A stretch of DNA of 5,484 nt, from contig CAMPJV010000197.1 of assembly GCA_946886975.1 (NCBI GenBank), forward strand, positions 1 through 5,484, written 5' to 3'. Source of the stretch: an uncultured Taibaiella sp. (GTDB lineage: Bacteria > Bacteroidota > Bacteroidia > Chitinophagales > Chitinophagaceae). Below are positions 1 to 5,113 of this stretch, one piece after another; position 1 is the first letter of the stretch; each line of letters opens with the position of its first letter. A program made the translations under genes and the position numbers. The notes beneath the pieces were generated by a model. The model was not told where the DNA came from. It was given only the letters and a program-made list of their open reading frames with translations, and did not search any database.

Positions 1-54
1 TAGCGCACTAGCATGGGGTGCTAGGGGTCGCAAGTTCGAATCTTGTCGTCCCGA
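1..54 (+). tRNA. tRNA-Pro(GGG), 3' portion; 5' end outside the window
   Basis: This is the 3' two-thirds of a proline tRNA. The window opens inside the D arm (TAGCGC). A five-pair anticodon stem follows (CTAGC at 8-12 with GCTAG at 20-24) around the loop ATGGGGT, which puts anticodon GGG at 15-17, reading CCC/CCU proline codons. A five-base variable loop (25-29) leads to the T arm: GCAAG (30-34), loop TTCGAAT (35-41), CTTGT (42-46), with one G-U pair. The 3' acceptor strand is 47-53 and the discriminator base is A54. CCA is not encoded (the next bases are CGC), so it must be added after transcription. The 5' acceptor strand is missing only because of the window edge. Confidence 0.93.
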
Positions 55-61
55 CGCTTAG

Positions 62-88
62 AGCAGGTCATTAATGATCTGCTTTTTT
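62..88 (+). terminator. Intrinsic terminator of the tRNA transcript
   Basis: A nine-pair stem, AGCAGGTCA (62-70) with TGATCTGCT (75-83), contains one G-U pair, closes on the loop TTAA and runs into six T residues (83-88). It starts seven bases after the tRNA 3' end, so it most likely ends the tRNA transcript and insulates the DUF2461 gene downstream. Confidence 0.85.
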
Positions 89-129
89 GTTTATCTGAAG
101 GCTGATCGCTTTAATAATATTCAGTGCCT

Positions 130-137
130 TAAATTTG
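130..137 (+). promoter_or_regulatory. Possible Bacteroidota -7 element upstream of the DUF2461 gene
   Basis: TAAATTTG matches the TAnnTTTG -7 consensus of Bacteroidota housekeeping promoters and lies 18 bp before the ATG at 156. No TTTG or TTG is visible at the expected spacing upstream, and the implied leader would be only about ten bases. In such AT-rich DNA the match could be chance. Confidence 0.22.
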
Positions 138-155
138 AGCAATTGATTTGATTCC

Positions 156-815
156 ATGCTCCAGCCAGACACCGTCCGCTTTATTGAACGACTATCTGAG
201 AATAACAACAAGCCGTGGTTTGATGCTCATAGAGATGAATACGTAGCTGCTAAGGCTGACTTTGAGCGTTTCGTCGAGCTCTTAATGGGGCAGCTTGTAG
301 AGATTGAACCTGCGCTAAGTGAACAAAAGGCAAAAGATTCCATTTTCAGGATATTCAGGGATGTCCGTTTTTCTAAAGACAAGACGCCATATAAAGGGCA
401 CTTTGGCGTCTACCTTAGTAGGGGTGGCAGAAAGTATTCGGGGGCGGGATATTACCTGCACATTGAGCCCGGAGGAAAAAGTTTTATAGGCGGAGGGCTT
501 TGGATGCCTGAGCCGTCGCTTCTAAAGGCTGTGCGGCAGGAGATAGACTACAATTTCGAAGAATTTGAAAACATAATCAATGAGAAGAACTTCCGGAAGC
601 TATTCTCGAACATAGAAGGCGAGCGCCTGAAGACGCTTCCGCAAGGCTATGGAGCAGAGAATCGCGCCATAGAATATCTGAAGATGAAAAGCTTCACGGC
701 TGGACAAAACCTGGAAGACAAGGAACTAACAAGCAGAGGCTTTCGTAAGAAAGCTGTAGATGTATTTACAATAATGAAACCGTTTGTAGATTTTCTCAAT
801 AGGCCAATGGATTAG
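156..815 (+). CDS. DUF2461 (TIGR02453-type) family protein, function unknown
   Basis: This 219-residue protein has the length and conserved blocks of the DUF2461 family. The blocks are NNKPWFDAHRDEY at 17-29, RIFRDVRFSKDKTPYK at 65-80, a GYYLHIEPGG segment at 98-107, GGGLWMP at 112-118 and LKMKSF at 175-180. There is no signal peptide or membrane segment, so it should be cytoplasmic. No biochemical role is established for the family as far as I know; the conserved Arg, Lys and Asp of the central block suggest a binding or catalytic site, which is inference. The start is well fixed, because an in-frame TGA lies at 144-146 and this ATG is the first start codon after it. No clear ribosome binding site is seen, as is usual in Bacteroidota. 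The gene stands alone behind a tRNA terminator, and its stop codon overlaps that of the convergent small gene. It looks full length and intact. Confidence 0.9.
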   Translation: MLQPDTVRFIERLSENNNKPWFDAHRDEYVAAKADFERFVELLMGQLVEIEPALSEQKAKDSIFRIFRDVRFSKDKTPYKGHFGVYLSRGGRKYSGAGYYLHIEPGGKSFIGGGLWMPEPSLLKAVRQEIDYNFEEFENIINEKNFRKLFSNIEGERLKTLPQGYGAENRAIEYLKMKSFTAGQNLEDKELTSRGFRKKAVDVFTIMKPFVDFLNRPMD

Positions 816-1057
816 TTGCGAAAGACGAGAAATTCGAAGGGCCGATCACTCACGGCAATTTTTTTTCTGCGGGCTTTTGGCTTATTGGTGCTATTGTGAT
901 AGACATCCAGCATTTCAGAAACATGCTGCATCTGGTTGTCATTATCAACTCTGCTGACGATGTTCATTAATTCATCTACTCTCTGTTCAAAATCGTCATT
1001 CCAATTTTGCGCAACCTTTGTAGTTACCAATAGCTCGCGGGTTTTGTGTTGCTTCAT
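812..1057 (-). CDS. Small hypothetical protein, 81 residues, not recognised
   Basis: I do not recognise this protein. It would be soluble, with no signal peptide or membrane segment. Residues 18-55 look helical and amphipathic, followed by a short Asn/Thr-rich linker (54-58), a strongly basic patch KPKARRKK (59-66) and a tail rich in aromatic and hydrophobic residues (FEFLVF, 74-79). The basic patch would suit nucleic-acid or ribosome binding, but that is only inference. A real gene is favoured because the ORF fills most of its gap, the composition is protein-like, and it ends exactly where the DUF2461 gene ends: TAA at 814-812 overlaps the opposing TAG at 813-815. The start taken is the ATG at 1057-1055; a shorter alternative would begin at Met31. 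A run of eight A residues (plus-strand T at 859-866) encodes the Lys-Lys of the basic patch. A 14-bp palindrome lies 19 bp upstream of the start. It could still be a spurious ORF. Confidence 0.6.
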   Translation of the reverse strand: MKQHKTRELLVTTKVAQNWNDDFEQRVDELMNIVSRVDNDNQMQHVSEMLDVYHNSTNKPKARRKKIAVSDRPFEFLVFRN

Positions 1058-1293
1058 GGGGCGGTACTTTGCATTCAGGAAATATTTCCTTGTAGAAAAT
1101 TAAACTATTTTTCTCCCATTTGGAATACCCCCGAATGAATATATTAAACTGTAATTAAACAGTTAAGTGTTATATTGTCTGGCATTCCAACGCATTAGCA
1201 AGTGCCACGTTAATCACATGCAAGAGAATTTATAGGCGTATATTTATTAATGAGTATTGTCAGTAAAGGCTCTTGTGAACTGATCCCTGCTTC
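1058..1293. other. AT-rich intergenic gap with repeated ATTAAAC heptamers and a short inverted repeat
   Basis: No convincing gene or RNA was found here. It is the upstream region of the 81-residue gene and the downstream region of hflX. ATTAAAC occurs three times in the same orientation (1099-1105, 1143-1149, 1154-1160), at start-to-start distances of 44 and 11 bp, that is, whole helical turns. The last two copies overlap a six-pair inverted repeat, AACTGT (1147-1152) and ACAGTT (1159-1164). No strong intrinsic terminator follows hflX on the minus strand, so hflX transcripts may end here by other means or read into the small gene. A minus-strand TAGTTTAA (1101-1108) weakly resembles a -7 element for the small gene. 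Confidence 0.5.
1077..1090. promoter_or_regulatory. Perfect 14-bp palindrome, candidate operator
   Basis: AGGAAATATTTCCT is an uninterrupted perfect palindrome lying 19 bp upstream of the start codon of the 81-residue minus-strand gene. Its size and symmetry suit a homodimeric repressor site. It has no loop, so it is more likely a DNA element than an RNA hairpin. No regulator gene lies beside it and there is only one copy in the window, so its role is inferred from position alone. Confidence 0.35.
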
Positions 1294-2481
1294 TCAATAG
1301 AATTGGGTAAGATAAGGATAGCGTTCGTGGTAAAGCTGTTTAACCTTGTCCAAAATTGTTTTGCGCAGATCATCCAGGTTAATACGTTCTGTCGCGGAAA
1401 CGAATACGGCGGACCCATGAGTAAGATTGTCCCACCTCCGCTTTAGCTGCTTTATCAGGTCCCGCTTCACTTCTTCCTCCAGCCAGGGATCAAAAACAGC
1501 CTTTTCGTACAGATCCATTTTGTTGAATATAGTTAGGATTGGTTTTTCAAAGGCCCCGATATCCTGTAAAGTTTTGTTGACGGTACCCATCTGGTCCTCG
1601 TATGCCGGATGTGATATGTCTACCACATGAAGTAGGCAATCTGCCTCCCTTACTTCGTCCAGTGTACTCTTAAAGCTTTCGACAAGGTGATGGGGAAGTT
1701 TTCTGATGAATCCGACTGTGTCGCTCAGCAGAAATGGAGTTTGTTCATAAACTACCTTTCTTGTCGTAGTATCAAGAGTTGCGAAGAGCTTATTCTCTGC
1801 AAAAACATCTGACTTGCTAAGAATGTTCATCAATGTACTTTTTCCCACGTTGGTATATCCGACGAGTGCTACACGGACATAGGTGCCCCGTTCCTGCCGT
1901 TGTGTCATTGCCTGCTTGTCGATCTCTTTCAGCCGCTTACGAAGCAGTGAGATTTTATCCTTTACAATACGACGGTCAGTTTCTATCTCTGTTTCTCCGG
2001 GTCCCCTTGATCCTATCCCTCCCCCCTGCCTTTCAAGGTGTTTCCACATACCCTTCAGGCGTGGAAGAATGTATTGGTATTGCGCCAGTTCCACCTGCAC
2101 TTTAGCCTGAGCCGTTTTTGCCCTGCTGGCGAAGATGTCAAGAATAAGGTCACTCCTGTCAATAGTCTTTACGCCAAGCTCTTCGGAAATATTCCCAATT
2201 TGAGATCCGGTAAGCTCGTCATCGAATATCACCATGTTTATACCTTTCGCGTGGACATACTCTTTGATTTCCTGTAGTTTGCCCTTTCCGACAAACGTTC
2301 GGCTATCCGGCTTAGGCAGTTTCTGGATGAAATGCTTATCAGTGGTGGCTCCAGCTGTTTCTGCAAGGAAGGCAAGTTCGGTAAGGTACTCCTTGACCAT
2401 TGTCTCCGTCTGCTCTTTATGCACCAATCCTACCAGGACTGCACGCTCCTCACGCTCTATTTTATTCTTATTGTCGATCAC
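1294..2481 (-). CDS. hflX: GTPase HflX, ribosome-splitting/rescue factor
   Basis: HflX is a GTPase of the Obg-HflX superfamily that binds the 50S subunit and splits stalled or hibernating 70S ribosomes; in some bacteria it is heat-shock linked. The 395 residues hold the N-terminal HflX domain (about 13-195), including the glycine-rich GGGIGSRGPGETEIETDRR stretch at 153-171. The GTPase domain follows: G1 GYTNVGKS (208-215), the switch I region FATLDTTTR (233-241), G3 DTVGF (254-258), G4 NKMD (320-323) and G5 SAT (362-364). A short C-terminal segment ends at residue 395. All nucleotide-binding motifs are intact. The start is GTG at 2481-2479: an in-frame TAA sits directly before it, and the next candidate, Met28, would cut into the conserved AVLVGLV segment. 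The gene lies 76 bp downstream of the ureohydrolase-like gene on the same strand, with a terminator hairpin between, so it may be driven partly by its own promoter. It is cytosolic. Confidence 0.97.
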   Translation of the reverse strand: MIDNKNKIEREERAVLVGLVHKEQTETMVKEYLTELAFLAETAGATTDKHFIQKLPKPDSRTFVGKGKLQEIKEYVHAKGINMVIFDDELTGSQIGNISEELGVKTIDRSDLILDIFASRAKTAQAKVQVELAQYQYILPRLKGMWKHLERQGGGIGSRGPGETEIETDRRIVKDKISLLRKRLKEIDKQAMTQRQERGTYVRVALVGYTNVGKSTLMNILSKSDVFAENKLFATLDTTTRKVVYEQTPFLLSDTVGFIRKLPHHLVESFKSTLDEVREADCLLHVVDISHPAYEDQMGTVNKTLQDIGAFEKPILTIFNKMDLYEKAVFDPWLEEEVKRDLIKQLKRRWDNLTHGSAVFVSATERINLDDLRKTILDKVKQLYHERYPYLTQFY

Positions 2482-2495
2482 TTAGTGAATCTTTA

Positions 2496-2530
2496 GATAA
2501 AAAGACCATCGCGCAGCAGCGAGATGGTCT
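2496..2530 (-). terminator. Intrinsic terminator between the ureohydrolase-like gene and hflX
   Basis: Read on the minus strand, AGACCATC (2530-2523) pairs with GATGGTCT (2510-2503). Inside there is one T/C mismatch, then CGC/GCG pairs around a TGCT loop. A TTTTT tract (2503-2499) follows. This is a strong rho-independent terminator for the ureohydrolase-like gene, which stops at 2558. Because it ends only about 15 bases before the hflX GTG, it could also act as a leader hairpin or attenuator for hflX. Confidence 0.85.
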
Positions 2531-2538
2531 GTTATATG

Positions 2539-2546
2539 CAAATTTA
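2539..2546 (-). promoter_or_regulatory. Possible -7 element (TAAATTTG) for hflX
   Basis: Minus-strand TAAATTTG matches TAnnTTTG and lies between the ureohydrolase-like stop codon and the terminator hairpin. Transcription from it would begin near 2532, at the foot of the hairpin, giving hflX a roughly 50-base leader dominated by that stem. No clear TTG element is seen about 19 bp upstream, only CTTTTA. This is a weak call. Confidence 0.22.
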
Positions 2547-2557
2547 CAGCTATCAGG

Positions 2558-3691
2558 TCATAAAAGTCGTTCCTGTTCTCTCAGCCAGCGCTCTGGTATT
2601 TCATTGGTGCTTGCGAGTATGTAATCATTGTAAGAGCAGGGCACGTACATATTATTTGGCAGCTTCATCCACCAGCGGTTCGTGCGTTTACTCTTCAAAA
2701 ACGTGGTGTCGTTATTTGTAAAGGTCACATGAAATTCTACAAACTCTTCATGGTCAGTGATGTGAGCCTCTGTTTTCCTGATAAGATAGCCATCTATGAA
2801 GTACCATATCATCTGGGAAATGAGCTTGGCTGTCATTCGGTACTTGTCGCGTCGAGGCTCAAAGCCATAGATCCCGATTGAAGACAACTGGGTGCTCATT
2901 CCCGCGTATCTTGTAAGGAGACATGCTTCATCGCCAGTAAATCCGTTAGGTGACCCATTGGTATTTACCGGTGCATCACTGTAACGTACTGCAGAAATGT
3001 CAAAACTGAACATGTCGCTTGTACGTAATACCGGTTCCATATCTTCCATATGCTCCCGAACGCGCCCTAACCGGAAAAAGTCAAACCTTAGCTTGTCGAG
3101 CGTCTCAAGCATCCGAGGATGTACATAATAACTCTGGAACCCTATATGGTTATAGTGCTTGATATAGTTCGGCTGGCCGGTGAACATTTCCATCAGGTAA
3201 CTCCTGGAGGTTAGTTCCTCAGTTTCATCGAGGTCCACCAGCATGTCCGCTCCAGTAGCGTTGATCACCTTGCCTACGGTTTTATACGCCTCATATTGTT
3301 GTAGGGCCAGGTCGTTCGAGCCACCTAAGAGGATGGTCAGTTTTCCAGCTTGCTGCAATTCTTCAAGCACAGCTTTCAAGGCTGCGCGAGTGTCATCTAC
3401 AGTGGCGCCCTGCCTTATATTGCCGGCATCTGCAATCTTAACTGACGGGTGCCAGTTATACAGTTGATAGAGCTGTTCCCTGATTGCGTCTGGTCCAGGG
3501 GAGAATTCTGCCTCTTTGTCTTCTCCACGCATTTCCCCACAGCCAACGATTACTATATCAGCCTCTTCCCAGTCGAAACCACTTGCCGTAGCATATGGCA
3601 TATTAGCGCCCCATTGCAAGCGGTCGTAGGTGCCTGGAGCTTGCTCCTCGAAGAAGTGCTTATCAGCAAAGAAAGGTCTTAGATCCTGCAT
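2558..3691 (-). CDS. Arginase/formimidoylglutamase-like (ureohydrolase fold) protein with degenerate metal site
   Basis: This 377-residue cytosolic protein resembles the Bacteroidota proteins usually named formimidoylglutamase or arginase family. True ureohydrolases bind two Mn ions through GGxH, DAHxD and SxDxD motifs. By my reading of the alignment these are GGSN at 123-126 (His to Asn126), D-M-L-V-D at 149-153 (Asp149 and Asp153 kept, His to Leu151) and SFDIS at 229-233 (Asp231 kept, second Asp to Ser233). Half the expected ligands are therefore lost. GFTGDE (250-255) still matches the family's GLTxRE, keeping the substrate-side Glu255. Residues from about 310 to 377 extend beyond the arginase core and contain NRWWMKLP (338-345), VPCSYNDYI (350-358) and EIPERW (364-369). 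Activity on formimidoylglutamate, arginine or agmatine is doubtful; a structural or regulatory role is possible. The start is the ATG 138 bp from the divergent ftsX ATG, and a strong terminator follows the stop. No histidine-degradation genes are adjacent in the window. Confidence 0.85.
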   Translation of the reverse strand: MQDLRPFFADKHFFEEQAPGTYDRLQWGANMPYATASGFDWEEADIVIVGCGEMRGEDKEAEFSPGPDAIREQLYQLYNWHPSVKIADAGNIRQGATVDDTRAALKAVLEELQQAGKLTILLGGSNDLALQQYEAYKTVGKVINATGADMLVDLDETEELTSRSYLMEMFTGQPNYIKHYNHIGFQSYYVHPRMLETLDKLRFDFFRLGRVREHMEDMEPVLRTSDMFSFDISAVRYSDAPVNTNGSPNGFTGDEACLLTRYAGMSTQLSSIGIYGFEPRRDKYRMTAKLISQMIWYFIDGYLIRKTEAHITDHEEFVEFHVTFTNNDTTFLKSKRTNRWWMKLPNNMYVPCSYNDYILASTNEIPERWLREQERLL

Positions 3692-3709
3692 ATGTTTTAA
3701 AATCGTCTA

Positions 3710-3717
3710 AAAATATA
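3710..3717 (-). promoter_or_regulatory. Possible -7 element for the ureohydrolase-like gene
   Basis: Minus-strand TATATTTT fits TAnnTTTG at all but the last base and lies 18 bp before the ATG at 3691. A TTTC rather than TTTG is found about 21 bp upstream of it. The implied leader is very short. Confidence 0.25.
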
Positions 3718-3726
3718 AACAAGCTG

Positions 3727-3755
3727 CTAAACCTGCCAGAAAAGATGGGGTTTAG
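3727..3755. promoter_or_regulatory. Inverted repeat in the divergent promoter region
   Basis: CTAAACC (3727-3733) and GGTTTAG (3749-3755) form a perfect seven-base inverted repeat with a 15-base spacer, a centre-to-centre distance of 22 bp (about two helical turns). It sits in the gap between the ureohydrolase-like gene and ftsX, so a dimeric regulator bound there could influence either. There is no T tract, which argues against a terminator. Confidence 0.3.
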
Positions 3756-3803
3756 GGGAAATATTTTTAACATCAATAAACCACCGCAGCTCATTTATTT
3801 TTT

Positions 3804-3811
3804 TATTTTTG
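3804..3811 (+). promoter_or_regulatory. Possible -7 element for ftsX
   Basis: TATTTTTG matches TAnnTTTG and lies 17 bp before the ftsX ATG, in a run of T-rich DNA (3791-3810). No TTTG element is visible 19-21 bp upstream. The element overlaps the hairpin at 3808-3826, so promoter and leader-stem readings of this stretch compete. Confidence 0.3.
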
Positions 3812-3826
3812 AGCGATAAGCTCAAA
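3808..3826 (+). promoter_or_regulatory. Hairpin abutting the ftsX start codon
   Basis: TTTGAGC (3808-3814) pairs perfectly with GCTCAAA (3820-3826) around the loop GATAA, and the stem ends two bases before the ATG at 3829. If transcription starts upstream of it, the stem would occupy the ribosome landing site, including the AAAGG just before the ATG, and could reduce ftsX translation. As DNA, it could equally be an operator overlapping the -7 element. Confidence 0.35.
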
Positions 3827-3828
3827 GG

Positions 3829-4686
3829 ATGCCAGCCGGACAAAAATCAAAACCTTCTTACGTTTATGCTATTATCGGAGTTTCTTTGGTGCTTTTTCTT
3901 CTTGGGACGTTAGGGTGGCTGGTTATCAATGGAAGGGGGTTGACAAGGGTATTCAAAGAAGATATCGAAGTCCAGGTGATACTTCACGACAATACCAGGC
4001 CTGAAATGGCCCAAAGACTCAAGGAGGTACTGGACCAGCAACCATTTGTCCGGCAGTCTGACATAACCACCCGCGAGGAAGCGGCGAAAGACTTCGAAAA
4101 GGAGTGGGGTGAGGACTTTACCCAACTGCTCGATTTTAATCCACTGTACTCCTCAATAAACTTCAAACTATACTCTGAATATGTAAATCAGGATAGTCTT
4201 GCCAAGATCGAGCAGTTCGTGAAACAAAGCAATATTGTACGAGAGTTAAGCTATCCTTCCGGAGTTGTGGAGAAAATGAATGCAAACTTCAGGAAGATAG
4301 GGATCATCCTCGGGGCCATAAGCCTGTTGCTTATCATTGTCGTTATCATTCTGATAGACAACACAGTACGACTGGCAATGTTTAGTAATCGCTTCTTAAT
4401 TAAAACAATGCAGATGGTAGGCGCTACAAGGGCCTTCATCACCCGTCCGTTCGATCAACGGGCTGTAATCAACGGGTTAATAAGCGGGATTATAGCAGTT
4501 GCAGGACTGTCGCTGGTTATTTCATTTGCGGAAAATCAGTTGCCTTCATTAAAGGCCTTGCATGAGCCCACCTTACTTACGATATTGATGATAGGAATGA
4601 TTCTGATCGGTATTCTTATTTCTGTACTTAGTACCCACAGGTCCGTGCTTAAGTACTTGAAAATGCATGTGGACGACCTTTATTAA
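3829..4686 (+). CDS. ftsX: Cell division protein FtsX, permease-like
   Basis: FtsX is the membrane half of the FtsEX complex, which couples ATP use by FtsE to control of peptidoglycan hydrolases at the division site. The 285 residues show the standard layout. A short cytoplasmic N-terminus precedes TM1 (about 11-33), followed by an extracytoplasmic domain (about 34-155), TM2 (about 157-176), a cytoplasmic loop with the characteristic NTVRLAMFSNR (178-188) and KTMQMVGATRAFITRPF (192-208), TM3 (about 212-233) and TM4 (about 248-267). The C-terminus is cytoplasmic. An in-frame TAA lies four codons upstream, so the ATG used is the first available; the N-terminus is slightly shorter than the roughly 290-300 residues I expect for Bacteroidota homologues. 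FtsE is not next to it, as is common in this phylum. The DUF3098 gene follows after 27 bp, probably on the same transcript. Confidence 0.95.
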   Translation: MPAGQKSKPSYVYAIIGVSLVLFLLGTLGWLVINGRGLTRVFKEDIEVQVILHDNTRPEMAQRLKEVLDQQPFVRQSDITTREEAAKDFEKEWGEDFTQLLDFNPLYSSINFKLYSEYVNQDSLAKIEQFVKQSNIVRELSYPSGVVEKMNANFRKIGIILGAISLLLIIVVIILIDNTVRLAMFSNRFLIKTMQMVGATRAFITRPFDQRAVINGLISGIIAVAGLSLVISFAENQLPSLKALHEPTLLTILMIGMILIGILISVLSTHRSVLKYLKMHVDDLY

Positions 4687-4713
4687 TTTAATTCAATCTT
4701 ATTTATACTAACG

Positions 4714-5013
4714 ATGGCGACAGCTAACACCAAGGGAAGTAACCCCTCCAGCAGAAGTACTAATGTGCCCAAAGGCAACCAGGTTTTTCTTTTTGATAAG
4801 ACGAACTATACGTGGATGATTGCCGGTGTTGTCCTCATCCTTATCAGTCTGTTTCTTATGGCGGGTGGCAAGAGTGAGGATCCGCACCAGTTTAATTACG
4901 ACGAGATTTATAGTTTCAGGAGAATTACATTAGCTCCTATCATTATGATGATAGGCTTTGCCATAGAGGTTTATGCCATAATGAAAAAGCCGGCAAACAC
5001 AGGGAAGGAGTAA
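4714..5013 (+). CDS. DUF3098 family two-helix membrane protein
   Basis: This 99-residue inner-membrane protein belongs to DUF3098, a family I know from Bacteroidota and usually see behind ftsX. A Ser/Asn-rich soluble N-terminus (1-22) precedes the conserved FLFDKTNYTWM (25-35). TM1 spans about 33-50 and a short loop carries the family signatures GGKSEDP (51-57) and FNYDEIYSFRRITLAP (60-75). TM2 spans about 72-90, ending in YAIMKK (87-92) with a short basic and polar tail. The function is unknown; position suggests an accessory role in FtsX or envelope biogenesis, which is inference. The start is the only ATG close to the ftsX stop and gives the expected family length. In many relatives I recall uppP and truB following on the same strand, but here terminators and a convergent gene follow directly. 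Confidence 0.9.
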   Translation: MATANTKGSNPSSRSTNVPKGNQVFLFDKTNYTWMIAGVVLILISLFLMAGGKSEDPHQFNYDEIYSFRRITLAPIIMMIGFAIEVYAIMKKPANTGKE

Positions 5014-5026
5014 ACCTGATACCCAG

Positions 5027-5064
5027 AACAAATAAGGCTGTGCAGATGCACAGCCTTATTTGTT
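5027..5064. terminator. Perfect 17-bp hairpin, probably a bidirectional terminator
   Basis: AACAAATAAGGCTGTGC (5027-5043) pairs perfectly with the complementary arm at 5048-5064 around the loop AGAT. The GC-rich core GGCTGTGC/GCACAGCC is followed on either strand by TTATTTGTT, a U-rich release tract. The hairpin lies 13 bp after the DUF3098 stop, between convergent genes, so it probably ends the ftsX transcript and may back up termination of the PUR gene. Confidence 0.85.
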
Positions 5065-5067
5065 GGT

Positions 5068-5090
5068 AAAAAAAGTCCCGAAAACGGGAC
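5068..5090 (-). terminator. Intrinsic terminator of the PUR-family gene
   Basis: On the minus strand, GTCCCG (5090-5085), loop TTTT and CGGGAC (5080-5075) are followed by seven T residues (5074-5068). This is a textbook rho-independent terminator 23 bp downstream of the PUR gene stop codon. Together with the adjacent bidirectional hairpin it gives tandem termination between convergent units. Confidence 0.92.
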
Positions 5091-5113
5091 ATTATATCTT
5101 TTGGAACGCGTAA

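Noticed and set aside
859..866. A run of eight A residues (minus strand) in the 81-residue gene forming an A_AAA_AAA slippery heptamer
   Set aside because: Shifts to either alternative frame meet stop codons within a few residues, and no downstream stimulatory structure is obvious. It is more likely a simple mutational hotspot.
1120..1190. TTGGAAT (1120-1126) and ATTCCAA (1184-1190) inverted repeat
   Set aside because: The arms are only seven bases and 57 bp apart in AT-rich DNA; this is plausible by chance and has no flanking support such as target duplications or an open frame.
1225..1290. Possible hflX terminator using TCAGT/ACTGA arms
   Set aside because: Five pairs with a long loop and no T tract on the minus strand are too weak to call.
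1427..2624. Several plus-strand open frames of 67-90 codons across hflX and its upstream gap
   Set aside because: They are antisense to a clearly conserved GTPase, have Ser/Cys/Arg-rich non-protein-like composition and match no family.
3243..3682. Plus-strand open frames antisense to the ureohydrolase-like gene
   Set aside because: They are shadows of a conserved coding region, with unlikely composition and no start context.
3910..4442. Minus-strand open frames inside ftsX
   Set aside because: They lie entirely antisense to the conserved FtsX sequence and have no recognisable domains.
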